Assembly (NCBI RefSeq): GCF_900100765.1 | Contig: NZ_FNFO01000002.1 | Coordinates: 558,001-622,000, forward strand | Source: Catalinimonas alkaloidigena | GTDB taxonomy: Bacteria > Bacteroidota > Bacteroidia > Cytophagales > Flexibacteraceae | Length of the DNA: 64,000 bases | Direction: 5' to 3' | Shown: positions 17,648 to 26,016 of the stretch, one piece after another | Layout: each line of letters opens with the position of its first letter | How positions within the stretch are numbered: the first letter of the stretch is position 1 | The notes under the pieces: model-generated | What the model saw: the letters and a program-made list of their open reading frames with translations, nothing else | Database searches by the model: none | What the model was told of the DNA's origin: nothing | Position numbers and translations under genes: made by a program

Positions 17648-18379
17648 ATGGCCATGCGAACGACTCTCTTTTGCCTTTCGATGCTGCTGCCTGTCCTCGT
17701 CAGCGCGCAATTCAAGTTTATCGGCGATGCGCAGCCGATGGACAACGACTGTATTTTACTGACGCCCGATGTAGAGTACCGCGAAGGCATTGCCTACCAC
17801 ACCACCCGGCTCGATCTCTCCAATTACTTCGAGGTACAATTCGACATTTATTTGGGCGACAAGGATGACATGGGGGCCGATGGCATCACGTTCGTAATGC
17901 ACGACGATGTCCGGGGATACCAGGCGTACGGTACCTGGGGCGAGTGCATCGGCTACGGGCGGTGGAGTCCGGCGGCCGGTTCGGGGCATTCCATCACCCC
18001 GTCGGTAGCGGTGGAGTTCGATACGTACCAGAACTACCGCCAGAATGATCCGCCTTCCGACCATGTGGCTTATCTGGAAAACGGCGTGAGCCTGCACGAA
18101 ACGTATTGGAACAACGGCGATGGCGGCTTTAACATGGAAGACGACTACATGCACGACTTTCGCTTCCGGTGGGACCCCGATGAGCAACTGATTACCGTGT
18201 TTCTGGACGGGCAGATCGTCTACAAAGGCAAGCGGGATCTGATCAACGACGTTTTCGGAGGGGCTACGCAGGTCATTTGGGGATTCACGGCCTCCACCGG
18301 CCGGAAACACAACCTGCAATACTTCTGCCTCCGGCGGTGGGCCTTTGCGCCTGACCTGGTGCCTGCCGATCGCCACTGA
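17648..18379 (+). CDS. Secreted L-type lectin-domain protein
   Basis: The start is taken at 17648 (MAMRTTLFCLSMLLPVLVSAQ), which gives a signal peptide; the ATG at 17654 is equally possible. The mature protein of about 220 residues is a single legume-lectin-like beta sandwich: DMGADGITFVMHDD (metal-site aspartate region), TPSVAVEFDTYQNY, DHVAYLENG, FRFRWDPDEQLITVFLDG and QVIWGFTASTGRKHNLQYF near the end. These are typical of bacterial L-type lectin domains often found in gliding-motility or surface proteins, but here no type IX sorting domain follows. Probably binds carbohydrate outside the cytoplasm; ligand unknown. Confidence 0.85.
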   Translation: MAMRTTLFCLSMLLPVLVSAQFKFIGDAQPMDNDCILLTPDVEYREGIAYHTTRLDLSNYFEVQFDIYLGDKDDMGADGITFVMHDDVRGYQAYGTWGECIGYGRWSPAAGSGHSITPSVAVEFDTYQNYRQNDPPSDHVAYLENGVSLHETYWNNGDGGFNMEDDYMHDFRFRWDPDEQLITVFLDGQIVYKGKRDLINDVFGGATQVIWGFTASTGRKHNLQYFCLRRWAFAPDLVPADRH

Positions 18380-18475
18380 TCACGTCCAGGAGCCGTTCAA
18401 CACATCACCAGTGCGAGTCATTGCGTGCGGTGACTGATTTTCTTATTTTTTACCTACATGACAACCTGAACCATT

Positions 18476-18715
18476 ATGCAGACGGTAGACGCTACTTTCA
18501 CCCTTAGCTACACCCCTGAGCAATACGATCGCGCTCGGCAGTTTGTAGAGGATATGAAACGACATCCGGACCGGGTCTACTGGCGCGGAAAGGAGGGAAA
18601 GTCGGACGAAGAGCTAATCATCATCCAGATTGTCCACTGGATTTTATCCGGCTTCTACAACAACTACAGTCCCAGCAAGCGTCGGCAGATTCTGCACATG
18701 CGCAGTGCCAGCTAA
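18476..18715 (+). CDS. Small hypothetical protein (79 aa)
   Basis: A short frame with an ATG at 18476 encoding a soluble, charged protein (FTLSYTPEQYDRARQFVEDM, then a helix IIIQIVHWILSGFYNNYSPSKRRQ). There is no signal peptide or known motif. Codon use resembles its neighbours and a strong terminator follows 29 bases after the stop, which supports a real gene. I do not recognise the family. Confidence 0.6.
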   Translation: MQTVDATFTLSYTPEQYDRARQFVEDMKRHPDRVYWRGKEGKSDEELIIIQIVHWILSGFYNNYSPSKRRQILHMRSAS

Positions 18716-18744
18716 CGTTGGGCAGGCTCCAAAAGTAGTAAAGC

Positions 18745-18779
18745 AGACATACGCTTCCGGAAGTGTATGTCTTTTTTTA
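18745..18779 (+). terminator. Intrinsic terminator between convergent genes
   Basis: AGACATACGCTTCC pairs with GGAAGTGTATGTCT with one G-T pair and a T run follows. It serves the small plus-strand gene and overlaps the last codon of the convergent kinase gene. Confidence 0.85.
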
Positions 18780-19661
18780 TAGATACGATCGGGCAATGCG
18801 CAACGCCTGCGCACCGTATCCGCCCCCGAACAAGTACTGGTGATTCAGGTAGTGATACAGCATGTACAAGGGTTGGCGTTCCTTCCAGCCGGACGGCAAC
18901 GGCCAGGTCGCCTGGTATACTTCCCACACGCGCGAAGAGAAACCACCGAACATCGCCATGAGCGCCAGGTCGCACTCGCGGTCGGCGTAAGAACTGGCCG
19001 GATCGATCAGGGCTGGCCCTTGTGTAGTGAACAGGTAATTGCCCGACCACAAATCGCCGTGCGTCAGCGACGGCACCGGACGGTGGGCAATCCATTGGGG
19101 TAATAGACCGATCAGGCGCTCGTACAACGACGCCTCTTCGGACGTCATCCCACCTTTGGCGCGAATGGCTTCTACGAGGTGCCCAATGCGCTGTTGTCCG
19201 TAAAAATGAATCCAGTCTTCGTGCCAGCGATTGTCCTGTCGCGTAGCGCCGCAATAATTGTCGTGGTAAAACCCAAACTGCGTTTGCTGATGACGGTGCA
19301 GCTCGGCCAGGCCCCGGCCCAGTTGTGCGTGGTCGTCTGCCGAAGCCGACCGGGAAGGCAGAAACTCCGTAATAAGTACGGCCGGGTGATCGTTCTCTGG
19401 GGAAGTAGCCACCAGTACTTCTGGAATCGCCAGCGTTGCGGTGGCCTTGCGTAATTCGCGGAGCGACTCGGCCTCGCGAACGAACATATCCGGGTAAGGC
19501 AGGTGGTCGTTCCACTTGGCAAAGAAGGTACCGCGGGTCGTTTGTACGCGGCTGGCATGGTTAATGCAACCACCTGCGAGCGACTCGCTGCCTTGCCAAT
19601 CAACTGCCGTACCGAGGTGATCGCGTAAAAGAGAGAGAAGGTACGCTTGCATCATGTTCAT
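18777..19661 (-). CDS. Fructosamine/ketosamine-3-kinase family protein
   Basis: The 294-residue protein belongs to the fructosamine kinase family (YniA-like), which phosphorylates ketosamines made by sugar glycation of amines so that they decompose. Visible features are LAGGCINHASRVQTTRGTFFAKWN (nucleotide loop and lysine), EAESLRELRKA, PAVLITEFLPS (hinge), the catalytic LTHGDLWSGNYLF with HGD and the metal-binding asparagine, and LIDPASSYADRECDLALM with the DPA/D motif. The start at 19661 begins MNMMQAYLLSLLRDHLG. Monocistronic and cytosolic. The exact substrate is not inferred. Confidence 0.92.
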   Translation of the reverse strand: MNMMQAYLLSLLRDHLGTAVDWQGSESLAGGCINHASRVQTTRGTFFAKWNDHLPYPDMFVREAESLRELRKATATLAIPEVLVATSPENDHPAVLITEFLPSRSASADDHAQLGRGLAELHRHQQTQFGFYHDNYCGATRQDNRWHEDWIHFYGQQRIGHLVEAIRAKGGMTSEEASLYERLIGLLPQWIAHRPVPSLTHGDLWSGNYLFTTQGPALIDPASSYADRECDLALMAMFGGFSSRVWEVYQATWPLPSGWKERQPLYMLYHYLNHQYLFGGGYGAQALRIARSYL

Positions 19662-19769
19662 CTGGAGAAAACAGGGAATCAGCCGGTTAAGTTGGGAGCT
19701 GAGCCCAGACTATACAAGAAGCGCTATGTAAAAACACCTACTTTGTACAACTCCTAAACTGCTAAAGCT

Positions 19770-20354
19770 ATGAAAAAAGCACTTTTTGTTTTGATTTTTT
19801 GCCTGGTAGGGGCGCACGCCAGCCGCGCACAATTTACCATCGGACCCAAAGTAGGGGTCAACTATTCCAACCTCTCTTCGAATCTGCAATCGTTAGAAGA
19901 CGAACCGATCACCGGATTTCACGCCGGGGTTTTCGCCCGGTTGGGCGGACGTCTCCATCTCCAGCCGGAAGCGTACCTGATTCGGCGCGGGAGCGACCTC
20001 CGGTTCAAGGATACGGGGCACGAGCTGTTGCGTGGCGAGGTGCGTTACAACAGCATCGACGTCCCGATTTTGCTGGGGTACAAGCTGATCGACGGCGGTC
20101 TGGTGAACCTGCGGCTGATGGGCGGACCTGTGGCTTCGTTCATTATGTCTACCGACGAAGATGGCGTTACGGAGTGGCCCAGCGAAAACAACCGTTACGA
20201 AGATCAGGTGTGGGGCATACAGGGCGGTCTGGGCCTCGATGTGGGCAACCTGACCCTCGACGTACGGTACGAAACCGGTCTACAGGACATTAACCAAGGA
20301 CTGCGGCAACGGCCTCATACGTTCAACGTCAGCCTGGGCTGGAAGCTTCTGTGA
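19770..20354 (+). CDS. PorT-like outer-membrane beta-barrel protein
   Basis: The 194-residue protein has a signal peptide (KKALFVLIFCLVGAHASRAQ) and alternating beta strands with glycine and aromatic residues (FTIGPKVGVNYSNL, GFHAGVFARLGGRLHLQPEAYL, VRYNSIDVPILLGYKL, NLRLMGGPVASFIM, QGGLGLDVGNLTLDVRYETGL), ending TFNVSLGWKLL. This is the outer-membrane beta-barrel (PorT family/OMP_b-brl_2) pattern common in Bacteroidota. No type IX secretion genes flank it, so it should not be read as PorT itself. A terminator follows. Confidence 0.88.
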   Translation: MKKALFVLIFCLVGAHASRAQFTIGPKVGVNYSNLSSNLQSLEDEPITGFHAGVFARLGGRLHLQPEAYLIRRGSDLRFKDTGHELLRGEVRYNSIDVPILLGYKLIDGGLVNLRLMGGPVASFIMSTDEDGVTEWPSENNRYEDQVWGIQGGLGLDVGNLTLDVRYETGLQDINQGLRQRPHTFNVSLGWKLL

Positions 20355-20380
20355 ATCATTGGGTCAGTACTGATTTTCAG

Positions 20381-20415
20381 AAAAGGAGCTCCATGCGCGG
20401 TGCTCCTTTTTTTTT
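20381..20415 (+). terminator. Intrinsic terminator after the beta-barrel gene
   Basis: AAAAGGAGC and GCTCCTTTT form the stem around a 12-base loop and a run of nine T residues follows. Confidence 0.9.
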
Positions 20416-20642
20416 CTGCATTGGAACTAAACCGGTGGAAGCGAGAAGTGGTTCTGATAAAAATATCATTTCGCAGGGTGAGGTTGAGGGGCATTCACGC
20501 AAGCGAGGAATATTTTTAAAATGACTCGTATCTGGCTGGAAATGAGAGGGTTGAAATAGGGGTAAGTACCTGTTTTTTTTCGTTGTAAAGGCACTTTTAG
20601 AAGGGTGGGTTTGTTTAAATAAAGTACCACAACCCATGAACT

Positions 20643-21455
20643 ATGACAGCTGTGAAAATTGCTAAAAATCAGATCGAAAGCTACGATATTTCGAAGTCGA
20701 ACGAGACGTTGCAGTTGGCAGACGATCTGGCAAAATTTATAAAAGAGAACAACCTTTTCATGAACATTCAGGGCAAAGCCTATGTGAACGTGGAGGGGTG
20801 GCAGTACGCTGGTTCGCGCCTCGGTATTCTGCCGGTGGTGGAAGAACTACTGAACGTCAGCGACGATCGGGAGATCAAGTACCAGGCGAAAGTGTCGTTA
20901 TACAACCTGAAGAGCAATCAGGAACAGGACGGGCATCCGCAGATTGTTGGAACGGGCTACGCCATCTGTTCGAATAAAGAAAATGGCAAGCGTTTCTATC
21001 AGGAGTTTGCCATTGCTTCGATGGCGCAGACGCGTGCCATCGGGAAGGCGTATCGCAACATCCTGGCGTGGATCATCCGCGCAGCGGGCTACGAACCAAC
21101 GCCGGCCGAAGAGATGGATTATGAAGTGAACGCCCGCGCGGGTGCGACTGAGAAGCGCGCCGTGGCGGAAGAGACGCGTCAGCCCGTAACCGCGGTAGAG
21201 AAATCGACCGAGAAGAGCGTGGTGGAGGTCGTTGCGGACGAGTCGTCGGCAAAGCTAAAACCCGCGTCTGCCAAACAAAAGGCCGATATTTTGCTGTTGC
21301 TGAGCCATAAGGTGATTACCGCTGAAGAAAAGGAGCGTATGGTGCGCAACATCAACAAAATCGATTCGGTACGCGCCCAGAAAGCGATTATCAACCTGAA
21401 AAAGGTAATTAAAGAGCGTGCTTCGGACCAGACGCCTGCCTCAGATGCGGCTTAA
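20643..21455 (+). CDS. Erf-like/phage recombination-associated protein in a chromosomal setting
   Basis: The 270-residue protein has an N-terminal domain (residues 1-160) with the stretch FAIASMAQTRAIGKAYRNIL and AAGYEPTPAEEM. This MAQTRA-x-KA-R pattern followed by AGYEPTPAEEM is shared with many phage proteins of the Erf-like single-strand-annealing type. A variable linker (about 165-205) leads to a basic C-terminal helical part (KQKADILLLLSHKVITAEEKERM). Here the gene stands alone with its own terminator and no phage neighbours within several kilobases. The role in DNA recombination is inferred from resemblance only. Confidence 0.65.
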   Translation: MTAVKIAKNQIESYDISKSNETLQLADDLAKFIKENNLFMNIQGKAYVNVEGWQYAGSRLGILPVVEELLNVSDDREIKYQAKVSLYNLKSNQEQDGHPQIVGTGYAICSNKENGKRFYQEFAIASMAQTRAIGKAYRNILAWIIRAAGYEPTPAEEMDYEVNARAGATEKRAVAEETRQPVTAVEKSTEKSVVEVVADESSAKLKPASAKQKADILLLLSHKVITAEEKERMVRNINKIDSVRAQKAIINLKKVIKERASDQTPASDAA

Positions 21456-21478
21456 GGTTGCACGATTCTAAATCATAG

Positions 21479-21511
21479 AAGCCTCCTGCGGTAACGTCGG
21501 AGGCTTTTTTA
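21479..21511 (+). terminator. Intrinsic terminator between convergent genes
   Basis: AAGCCTCC and GGAGGCTT form the stem around a 12-base loop, with a T run after it. It separates the Erf-like gene from the TetR gene, whose stop lies at its edge. Confidence 0.9.
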
Positions 21512-22171
21512 TTGCAGGCCCCTTTTCAACATTTTGACGAGGCCTTTCACTGTCTTCCGAATTTCCTTTTCAGACACGTCCGTAATCGGTTCGTTGCTCT
21601 GCATGTGCGCCGCCAGGTCGAGGTCGTGCTGTAGCACCAGCAGCTCGGTCAGGCCTTCTGTCAGTTGCAGGGCCAGGAGTGCTGCGTGTTTTACTTTTAT
21701 TTTCTTGTTGATTTTTTTATCGGTCTGCTGCTTCCGCAACAGGTCCTGGTGCCATTGCAACAACTCGGCTCGGTGTTGCCGGATCAGTTCACCCACTTCT
21801 TCCGAAAACCGCTCCCGGAAGGCCATGCGCAACAGACCACTGATGACGGGGTGCGTCAAGTCAAACTGCACGCGTTTTTCCAGGTACATCTCCAGCCACT
21901 TGAACCAATCTTTGTAATCGTCGGGAACGGAGACAGATTCCAGCGCCTGCGCGCGGGTATCGCGGGCATAGTCGAACAGGTACTGGTAAAAATCGCTCTT
22001 GTTCTGGAAGTACTGGTAGATGCTGCCTTTGGCGATCTTCAGCGTTTTGACAATGCGCGTGATCGAGGCGCTGTCGTAGGCGTTAAGCGCGAACTCTTCC
22101 AGGCCAGCCTGCCGAATGGAGTCCTGCTTGGTATCGGGAAGGTGGAGAAACGTGGGTTGGGGCATGGACAA
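21509..22171 (-). CDS. TetR/AcrR family transcriptional regulator
   Basis: The 220-residue protein has an N-terminal TetR-type helix-turn-helix (QAGLEEFALNAYDSASITRIVKTLKIAKGSIYQYFQNKSDFYQYLF), with GSIYQYF being the recognition helix end. The C-terminal ligand-binding half is helical and unspecific. It is divergently transcribed from the pyridoxamine-phosphate-oxidase-fold gene with about 100 bases between, so it is likely to control that gene and itself. The effector is unknown. Confidence 0.92.
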   Translation of the reverse strand: MSMPQPTFLHLPDTKQDSIRQAGLEEFALNAYDSASITRIVKTLKIAKGSIYQYFQNKSDFYQYLFDYARDTRAQALESVSVPDDYKDWFKWLEMYLEKRVQFDLTHPVISGLLRMAFRERFSEEVGELIRQHRAELLQWHQDLLRKQQTDKKINKKIKVKHAALLALQLTEGLTELLVLQHDLDLAAHMQSNEPITDVSEKEIRKTVKGLVKMLKRGLQ

Positions 22172-22274
22172 CGTGGTGGTTTAAGGTGCTGTCAATATAG
22201 CTTTATTAAACTGCGGCGGCAACTAAACCCTTGGCGAGGGCTTGGCGTATGAATATAGAAACAAGAACAATACC

Positions 22275-22835
22275 ATGGAACGACAATTAAGCTCAGTGGA
22301 AAAGTTAAAAGAGAAGATAGAAGAAATTAAAGTGGCCATGATGGTGACGGTAGAGCCCAACGGCGCTTTGCGGAGCCGCCCGATGGCGACACGCCTGCTC
22401 GACGCCGAAGGAAACCTCTGGTTCTTTACGAACGAGTTTTCCGGCAAAGTGAATGAGATCATGAACGACCACGATGTGAATCTGAGCTATTCGCATCCTG
22501 ACAAACAGAAATACGTGTCGATTTCGGGAAAAGCGAATTTGATTGTCGACAAAGAGAAGATGAAGCAGCTTTGGAATCCGATCCTGAAGGCCTGGTTTCC
22601 CGATGGCTTGGAAGACCCGAACCTGGCGCTGTTGAAAGTACGAATCATCCATGGTGAGTATTGGGACGATACCGCCAGCAAAGTATCGCAGTTTGTTAAA
22701 ATTGCGAAGTCGATCGTAACGGGCGGAACGTACGATTCTGGCGATCATGGCAAAGTATCGCTCGATCAGCCCCTGGTTCCGCCGGCCGCCGCGGTGCCGA
22801 CTACGGCCGCTCCTTCGAAGGCCCTGCCCGAATAA
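22275..22835 (+). CDS. Pyridoxamine 5'-phosphate oxidase-fold protein (general stress protein 26-like)
   Basis: The start is the ATG at 22275 (MERQLSSVEKLKEKIEEIK), giving 186 residues. The body is a split-barrel flavin-binding fold of the general stress protein 26 type: VAMMVTVEPNGALRSRPMATRLL, LWFFTNEFSGKVNEI, VNLSYSHPDKQKYVSISGKANL and LLKVRIIHGEYWDD. Such proteins bind FMN or FAD and are not true PdxH enzymes. The C-terminus is a proline/alanine-rich tail. The divergent TetR gene probably regulates it. A terminator follows. Confidence 0.88.
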   Translation: MERQLSSVEKLKEKIEEIKVAMMVTVEPNGALRSRPMATRLLDAEGNLWFFTNEFSGKVNEIMNDHDVNLSYSHPDKQKYVSISGKANLIVDKEKMKQLWNPILKAWFPDGLEDPNLALLKVRIIHGEYWDDTASKVSQFVKIAKSIVTGGTYDSGDHGKVSLDQPLVPPAAAVPTTAAPSKALPE

Positions 22836-22857
22836 GAAACGCCGGTAAGAAAATAAA

Positions 22858-22896
22858 AGCGCCACCGATTCTCGATGAGTCGGTGGCGCTTTTTTG
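22858..22896 (+). terminator. Intrinsic terminator between convergent genes
   Basis: AAGCGCCACCGA and TCGGTGGCGCTT form a long stem with an 11-base loop, followed by T residues. It lies between the flavin-fold gene and the end of egtD. Confidence 0.9.
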
Positions 22897-22908
22897 TGGT
22901 CGGTTCGC

Positions 22909-23868
22909 TCAGAGTACTTCCCACACGGAATCGACAAAGTAGCCGCGCTGGTCAAAAAAGTGCCGCCGCACTTGGAAACCGCTGACTTTTGCCATGTGCT
23001 CAACTTCTTGGAGCGTATATTTCTGTGAGGTTTCGGTATAGATGGCTTCCCAGGCATCGAACTCGATTTCGGTCTCCAGCGCCTCAATGCGAACCCGTTG
23101 CGCCTGAGTGCTGACCAGGTAGCTGCGCGCTTCACCGGTCATGGGGTCGTAGGTCGGGTAGTGCATGAACGTTTGCAGATCGAAGTGGCCGCCCAGCTCC
23201 CGGTTGATGCGACGCAGCAGGTTCAGGTTGAACGCGCGCGTTACCCCGCTGGCGTCGTTATAGGCATCGAGAATAACGGCCGGATCTTTCTTGAGATCGA
23301 AGCCGATCAGTAATAAATCGCCTTTTGACGCAGAGTCGGCCAGTTGCCGAAGAAACGCAATGGCTTCCGGATGGCTGAAATTCCCGATGTTGGAGCCCAG
23401 AAAAAGGATCACGTTGCGCTGTTGGCCGGACAGGCTGCGCAACGCCGCAAAATATTCACTACGCATGCCCTCCACCCGCAGAGCGGGGAACGCTTGTTTT
23501 ACATCGGCCACCAGTCCGTCTACGGCGTTGGCCGAAATGTCGACGGGCAAGTACCTGAAGTTGGCGTTGGCTTGCAGAAAGTGCTCTAGCAACACTTTGG
23601 TTTTCAGGCCGTCGCCCGCCCCGAAATCGACCAGACTAAAAGCCGATCCGTGTTCGCGGAACAGGTCCAGCCACGTTTCTTTCTGCGTTTGAAAGATTTC
23701 CAGTTCGCAGTCGGTCAGGTAGTACTCTTTCAGGTGCATGATCTGCTGAAAGAGCTGGTCGCCCTGTTGGTCGTAGAAATATTTGGAAGATACATGTTTG
23801 GGAGAAGCCGTGAGGCCCTCCCGTACGTCGTCGGCGAACGACGAGTTAGTTGTAACGGTGGTTTCCAT
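22909..23868 (-). CDS. egtD: L-histidine N(alpha)-methyltransferase EgtD
   Basis: EgtD uses SAM to trimethylate histidine to hercynine, the first step of ergothioneine synthesis. I choose the start at 23868 (METTVTTNSSFADDVREGL), giving 319 residues of normal length. Visible motifs are SPKHVSSKYFYDQQGDQLFQ, the SAM-binding LVDFGAGDGLKTKVLL, VILFLGSNIGNF, and LLIGFDLKKDP with AFNLNLLRRINRELGG in the substrate region. It follows egtB on the same strand with 23 bases between, forming a two-gene ergothioneine operon. Confidence 0.95.
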   Translation of the reverse strand: METTVTTNSSFADDVREGLTASPKHVSSKYFYDQQGDQLFQQIMHLKEYYLTDCELEIFQTQKETWLDLFREHGSAFSLVDFGAGDGLKTKVLLEHFLQANANFRYLPVDISANAVDGLVADVKQAFPALRVEGMRSEYFAALRSLSGQQRNVILFLGSNIGNFSHPEAIAFLRQLADSASKGDLLLIGFDLKKDPAVILDAYNDASGVTRAFNLNLLRRINRELGGHFDLQTFMHYPTYDPMTGEARSYLVSTQAQRVRIEALETEIEFDAWEAIYTETSQKYTLQEVEHMAKVSGFQVRRHFFDQRGYFVDSVWEVL

Positions 23869-23891
23869 AAGGGTGTCTTTGCGCAGAGGGG

Positions 23892-25175
23892 TTAAACGGT
23901 TTCGGCCAGGCGAATGCCCGTAAACTGCCACTGTTTATCAGGATGAAAGAAGTTTCGGTACGTTGGGCGAATGTGGTCACGCGGTGTGATGCAAGAGCCG
24001 CCGCGCAGCACCATCTGGCTTATCATAAATTTTCCGTTGTATTCACCCAGGGCGCCGTCTTCGTGCTGGTAATACGGGTAGGGGAGGTAGGCGCTCGACG
24101 TCCATTCCCACACGTCGCCATACAACTGGGGCTGGCCTTCGGCCGCGGGAGCCGGGTGCCAGATTTCCCGGTCACCGAGATTGGCCGCATCGGGAAGTTT
24201 GCCCTGTTGTTGGCAAGCCACTTCCCATTCGAACTCTGTCGGGAGGCGCTTGCCCCGGAAGCGGGCGTAGGCATCCGCCTCATAATAGTTGACGTGCGTC
24301 ACGGGACTGTGCAGGTCCACCTTCTTCAGACCCCCTAAGGTGTAGTAGTGCCATTCGCCCTCAATCTGGTGCCAATAGAGGGGCGCGGTTGCCTGATGTG
24401 TCTTGACCCAGTCCCATCCTTCGGCCAACCAGTAGCGGAAATTCTGGTAGCCGCCCGCTTCGATAAACTCCAGGTACTCGCCGTTGGTCACCAGCCGGTC
24501 TTGCAGCCGACACGCGTGGAGGTACACCTGATGGCGGCCGAGTTCATTATCAAAGCAAAAGCCTTCTCCCGCAAACCCAATGGGATATACGCCCTCGTCC
24601 ACGGTAAGGTAGCCGCTGGGGCGTGGAGTGGCGGCAGGAAGATCGGCCACATCTTCCCGATAAGCCGGAAAGAGCGGGTTGTTGCCCAGGATGTATTTCA
24701 AATCGGTGAACAAGAGTTCCTGATGTTGCTGCTCGTGTTGCAGACCCACCTCCAGGATGTAATAGAAGCGTTCGGGCCAGGCCTCTTCCCGGTCAAGTAG
24801 GGCTTGCATGGCGGCGTTCACGTGCGTGCGGTATCGCAAAATGTCTTCTACCGGTGGGCGGGTCATGTTGCCCCGATGGGCACGGAGCACCCGCTTGCCG
24901 ACGCTTTCGTAATAGCTGTTGAACAGGTAACTGTAATCCGGATGAAAGAGCTGATAATTAGGGTCGTAAGCGTTTAGCAAAAAGGTTTCGAAAAACCAGG
25001 TGGTGTGGGCCATGTGCCACTTGGGCGGACTAACATCGGCCATCGGTTGCACTACGTGGTCTTCTGGCGTCAGGGGGCGGCAGATCGACTCGGTAAACGA
25101 ACGCACTTGGGTGAAGCGAGCCAGGTATTGCAGATTTCTTTTTTCTGAAACAGACGTAAGAACAGGAGATGCCAT
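23892..25175 (-). CDS. egtB: Hercynine sulfoxide-forming iron enzyme EgtB
   Basis: EgtB is a mononuclear iron oxygenase that joins hercynine to a cysteine-type thiol and oxidises it to a sulfoxide. The 427-residue protein has an N-terminal DinB-like helical domain with the iron ligands in MAHTTWFFETFLL and LQHEQQHQELL (HxxxHxE), and a C-terminal formylglycine-generating-enzyme-like domain with FCFDNELGRHQVYL, PVTHVNYYEADAYARFRGKRLPTEFEWE, and DVWEWTSSAYLPYPYY, ending with MVLRGGSCITPRDHIRPTYRNFFHPDKQWQFTGIRLA. egtA, egtC and egtE are not next to it, so the sulfur donor is uncertain (gamma-glutamylcysteine or free cysteine). Confidence 0.95.
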   Translation of the reverse strand: MASPVLTSVSEKRNLQYLARFTQVRSFTESICRPLTPEDHVVQPMADVSPPKWHMAHTTWFFETFLLNAYDPNYQLFHPDYSYLFNSYYESVGKRVLRAHRGNMTRPPVEDILRYRTHVNAAMQALLDREEAWPERFYYILEVGLQHEQQHQELLFTDLKYILGNNPLFPAYREDVADLPAATPRPSGYLTVDEGVYPIGFAGEGFCFDNELGRHQVYLHACRLQDRLVTNGEYLEFIEAGGYQNFRYWLAEGWDWVKTHQATAPLYWHQIEGEWHYYTLGGLKKVDLHSPVTHVNYYEADAYARFRGKRLPTEFEWEVACQQQGKLPDAANLGDREIWHPAPAAEGQPQLYGDVWEWTSSAYLPYPYYQHEDGALGEYNGKFMISQMVLRGGSCITPRDHIRPTYRNFFHPDKQWQFTGIRLAETV

Positions 25176-25320
25176 ACGGGAGTAGGATTAGGAAATGAGG
25201 TGAAGATTAAAAAGAAGGTACTGATGATGGGTGAAACATGAAAGCGTGGGCATTGTTTTTGGTTTTGGGGTGGGGCACGAACATTTATTACGATCTAACG
25301 TATCCTAACAGAAAAGCGTT

Positions 25321-25674
25321 ATGACACGAGAAGAAGATCAAATACACCTTAATAATATCGCCAACTGCATCCAGGAAATCGAAGCCTATACCGAAGGAAT
25401 GGATTTCAACAATTTTGTGCAGGAAGAAGAGGTAAAAGCCTCAGTAGTACAGAACTTACAGATGATTGGCGAAGCCGCTACGCTGCTCTCCGACGAATTC
25501 AAAGAGCAGTTCACGGCCATTGAACTAGATACCTTGGATGGGCTGCGTAATGCCCATTACAACGACGAAATGGAAATTGACCACCATTCGTTGTGGGGAA
25601 TCATCCAAAACGATCTGCCTCTGATCCGCGACATTGTCGGGACTGCCTCCGAGCAACTGGATAATGAGGAGTAA
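25321..25674 (+). CDS. HepT-like (DUF86) protein, no partner
   Basis: The 117-residue helical protein resembles HepT, the HEPN-domain RNase toxin of MntA-HepT systems: EEDQIHLNNIANCIQEIEAY at the start, VQNLQMIGEAATLLSDEF in the middle and LWGIIQNDLPLIRDIV at the end. In ordinary HepT the RNase motif is R-x4-H-x-Y. Here the corresponding stretch is RNAHY at residues 76-80, so the arginine-histidine spacing is shortened. No MntA-type nucleotidyltransferase is adjacent on either side. It may be an inactive or repurposed HEPN protein. A hairpin terminator follows. Confidence 0.8.
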   Translation: MTREEDQIHLNNIANCIQEIEAYTEGMDFNNFVQEEEVKASVVQNLQMIGEAATLLSDEFKEQFTAIELDTLDGLRNAHYNDEMEIDHHSLWGIIQNDLPLIRDIVGTASEQLDNEE

Positions 25675-25708
25675 TATACTTTTTATCAACTAGTTACGTT
25701 ATCAGCAT

Positions 25709-25736
25709 AGCCGTGACCGAAAGGTCCGGCTATTTT
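25709..25736 (+). terminator. Hairpin terminator with GAAA tetraloop
   Basis: AGCCGTGACC, a GAAA loop, and GGTCCGGCT form a stem with one bulged T, followed by ATTTTG. Located 35 bases after the HepT-like stop. Confidence 0.65.
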
Positions 25737-25834
25737 GCTGGGATGTCCTTCCACTGCCGGACTTCCCCGATCTTGTAGTAGACAGGCGATATTTTCTCAG
25801 CAATTGATAACAATTTAAATACTATTCGCGTACC

Positions 25835-25868
25835 TTTGTTGTCGCTATTATATAATATTCTATATTTG
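25835..25868 (+). promoter_or_regulatory. Bacteroidota-type promoter of the exopolysaccharide locus
   Basis: TTTG at 25835-25838 and TATATTTG at 25861-25868 match the TTTG and TAnnTTTG boxes of Bacteroidota vegetative promoters, with a 22-base spacer. The surrounding 150 bases are very AT-rich. This gives a leader of about 140 bases before the Wza-like gene; I see no known riboswitch in that leader. The 342-base gene-free stretch 25675-26016 otherwise holds only the hairpin at 25709. Confidence 0.5.
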
Positions 25869-26016
25869 TATTATTATATAATGGCTGTTTTCCTACTTTA
25901 ATACCTACGGCACCCGGTTTTATACATGACAGAAAGCTCATGCAAGCATAATAGATGCTTTCTGGTTTCTCTCTCTATCTTTGCCATAATGATTCCGTAC
26001 TCAGCACAATTGACTG

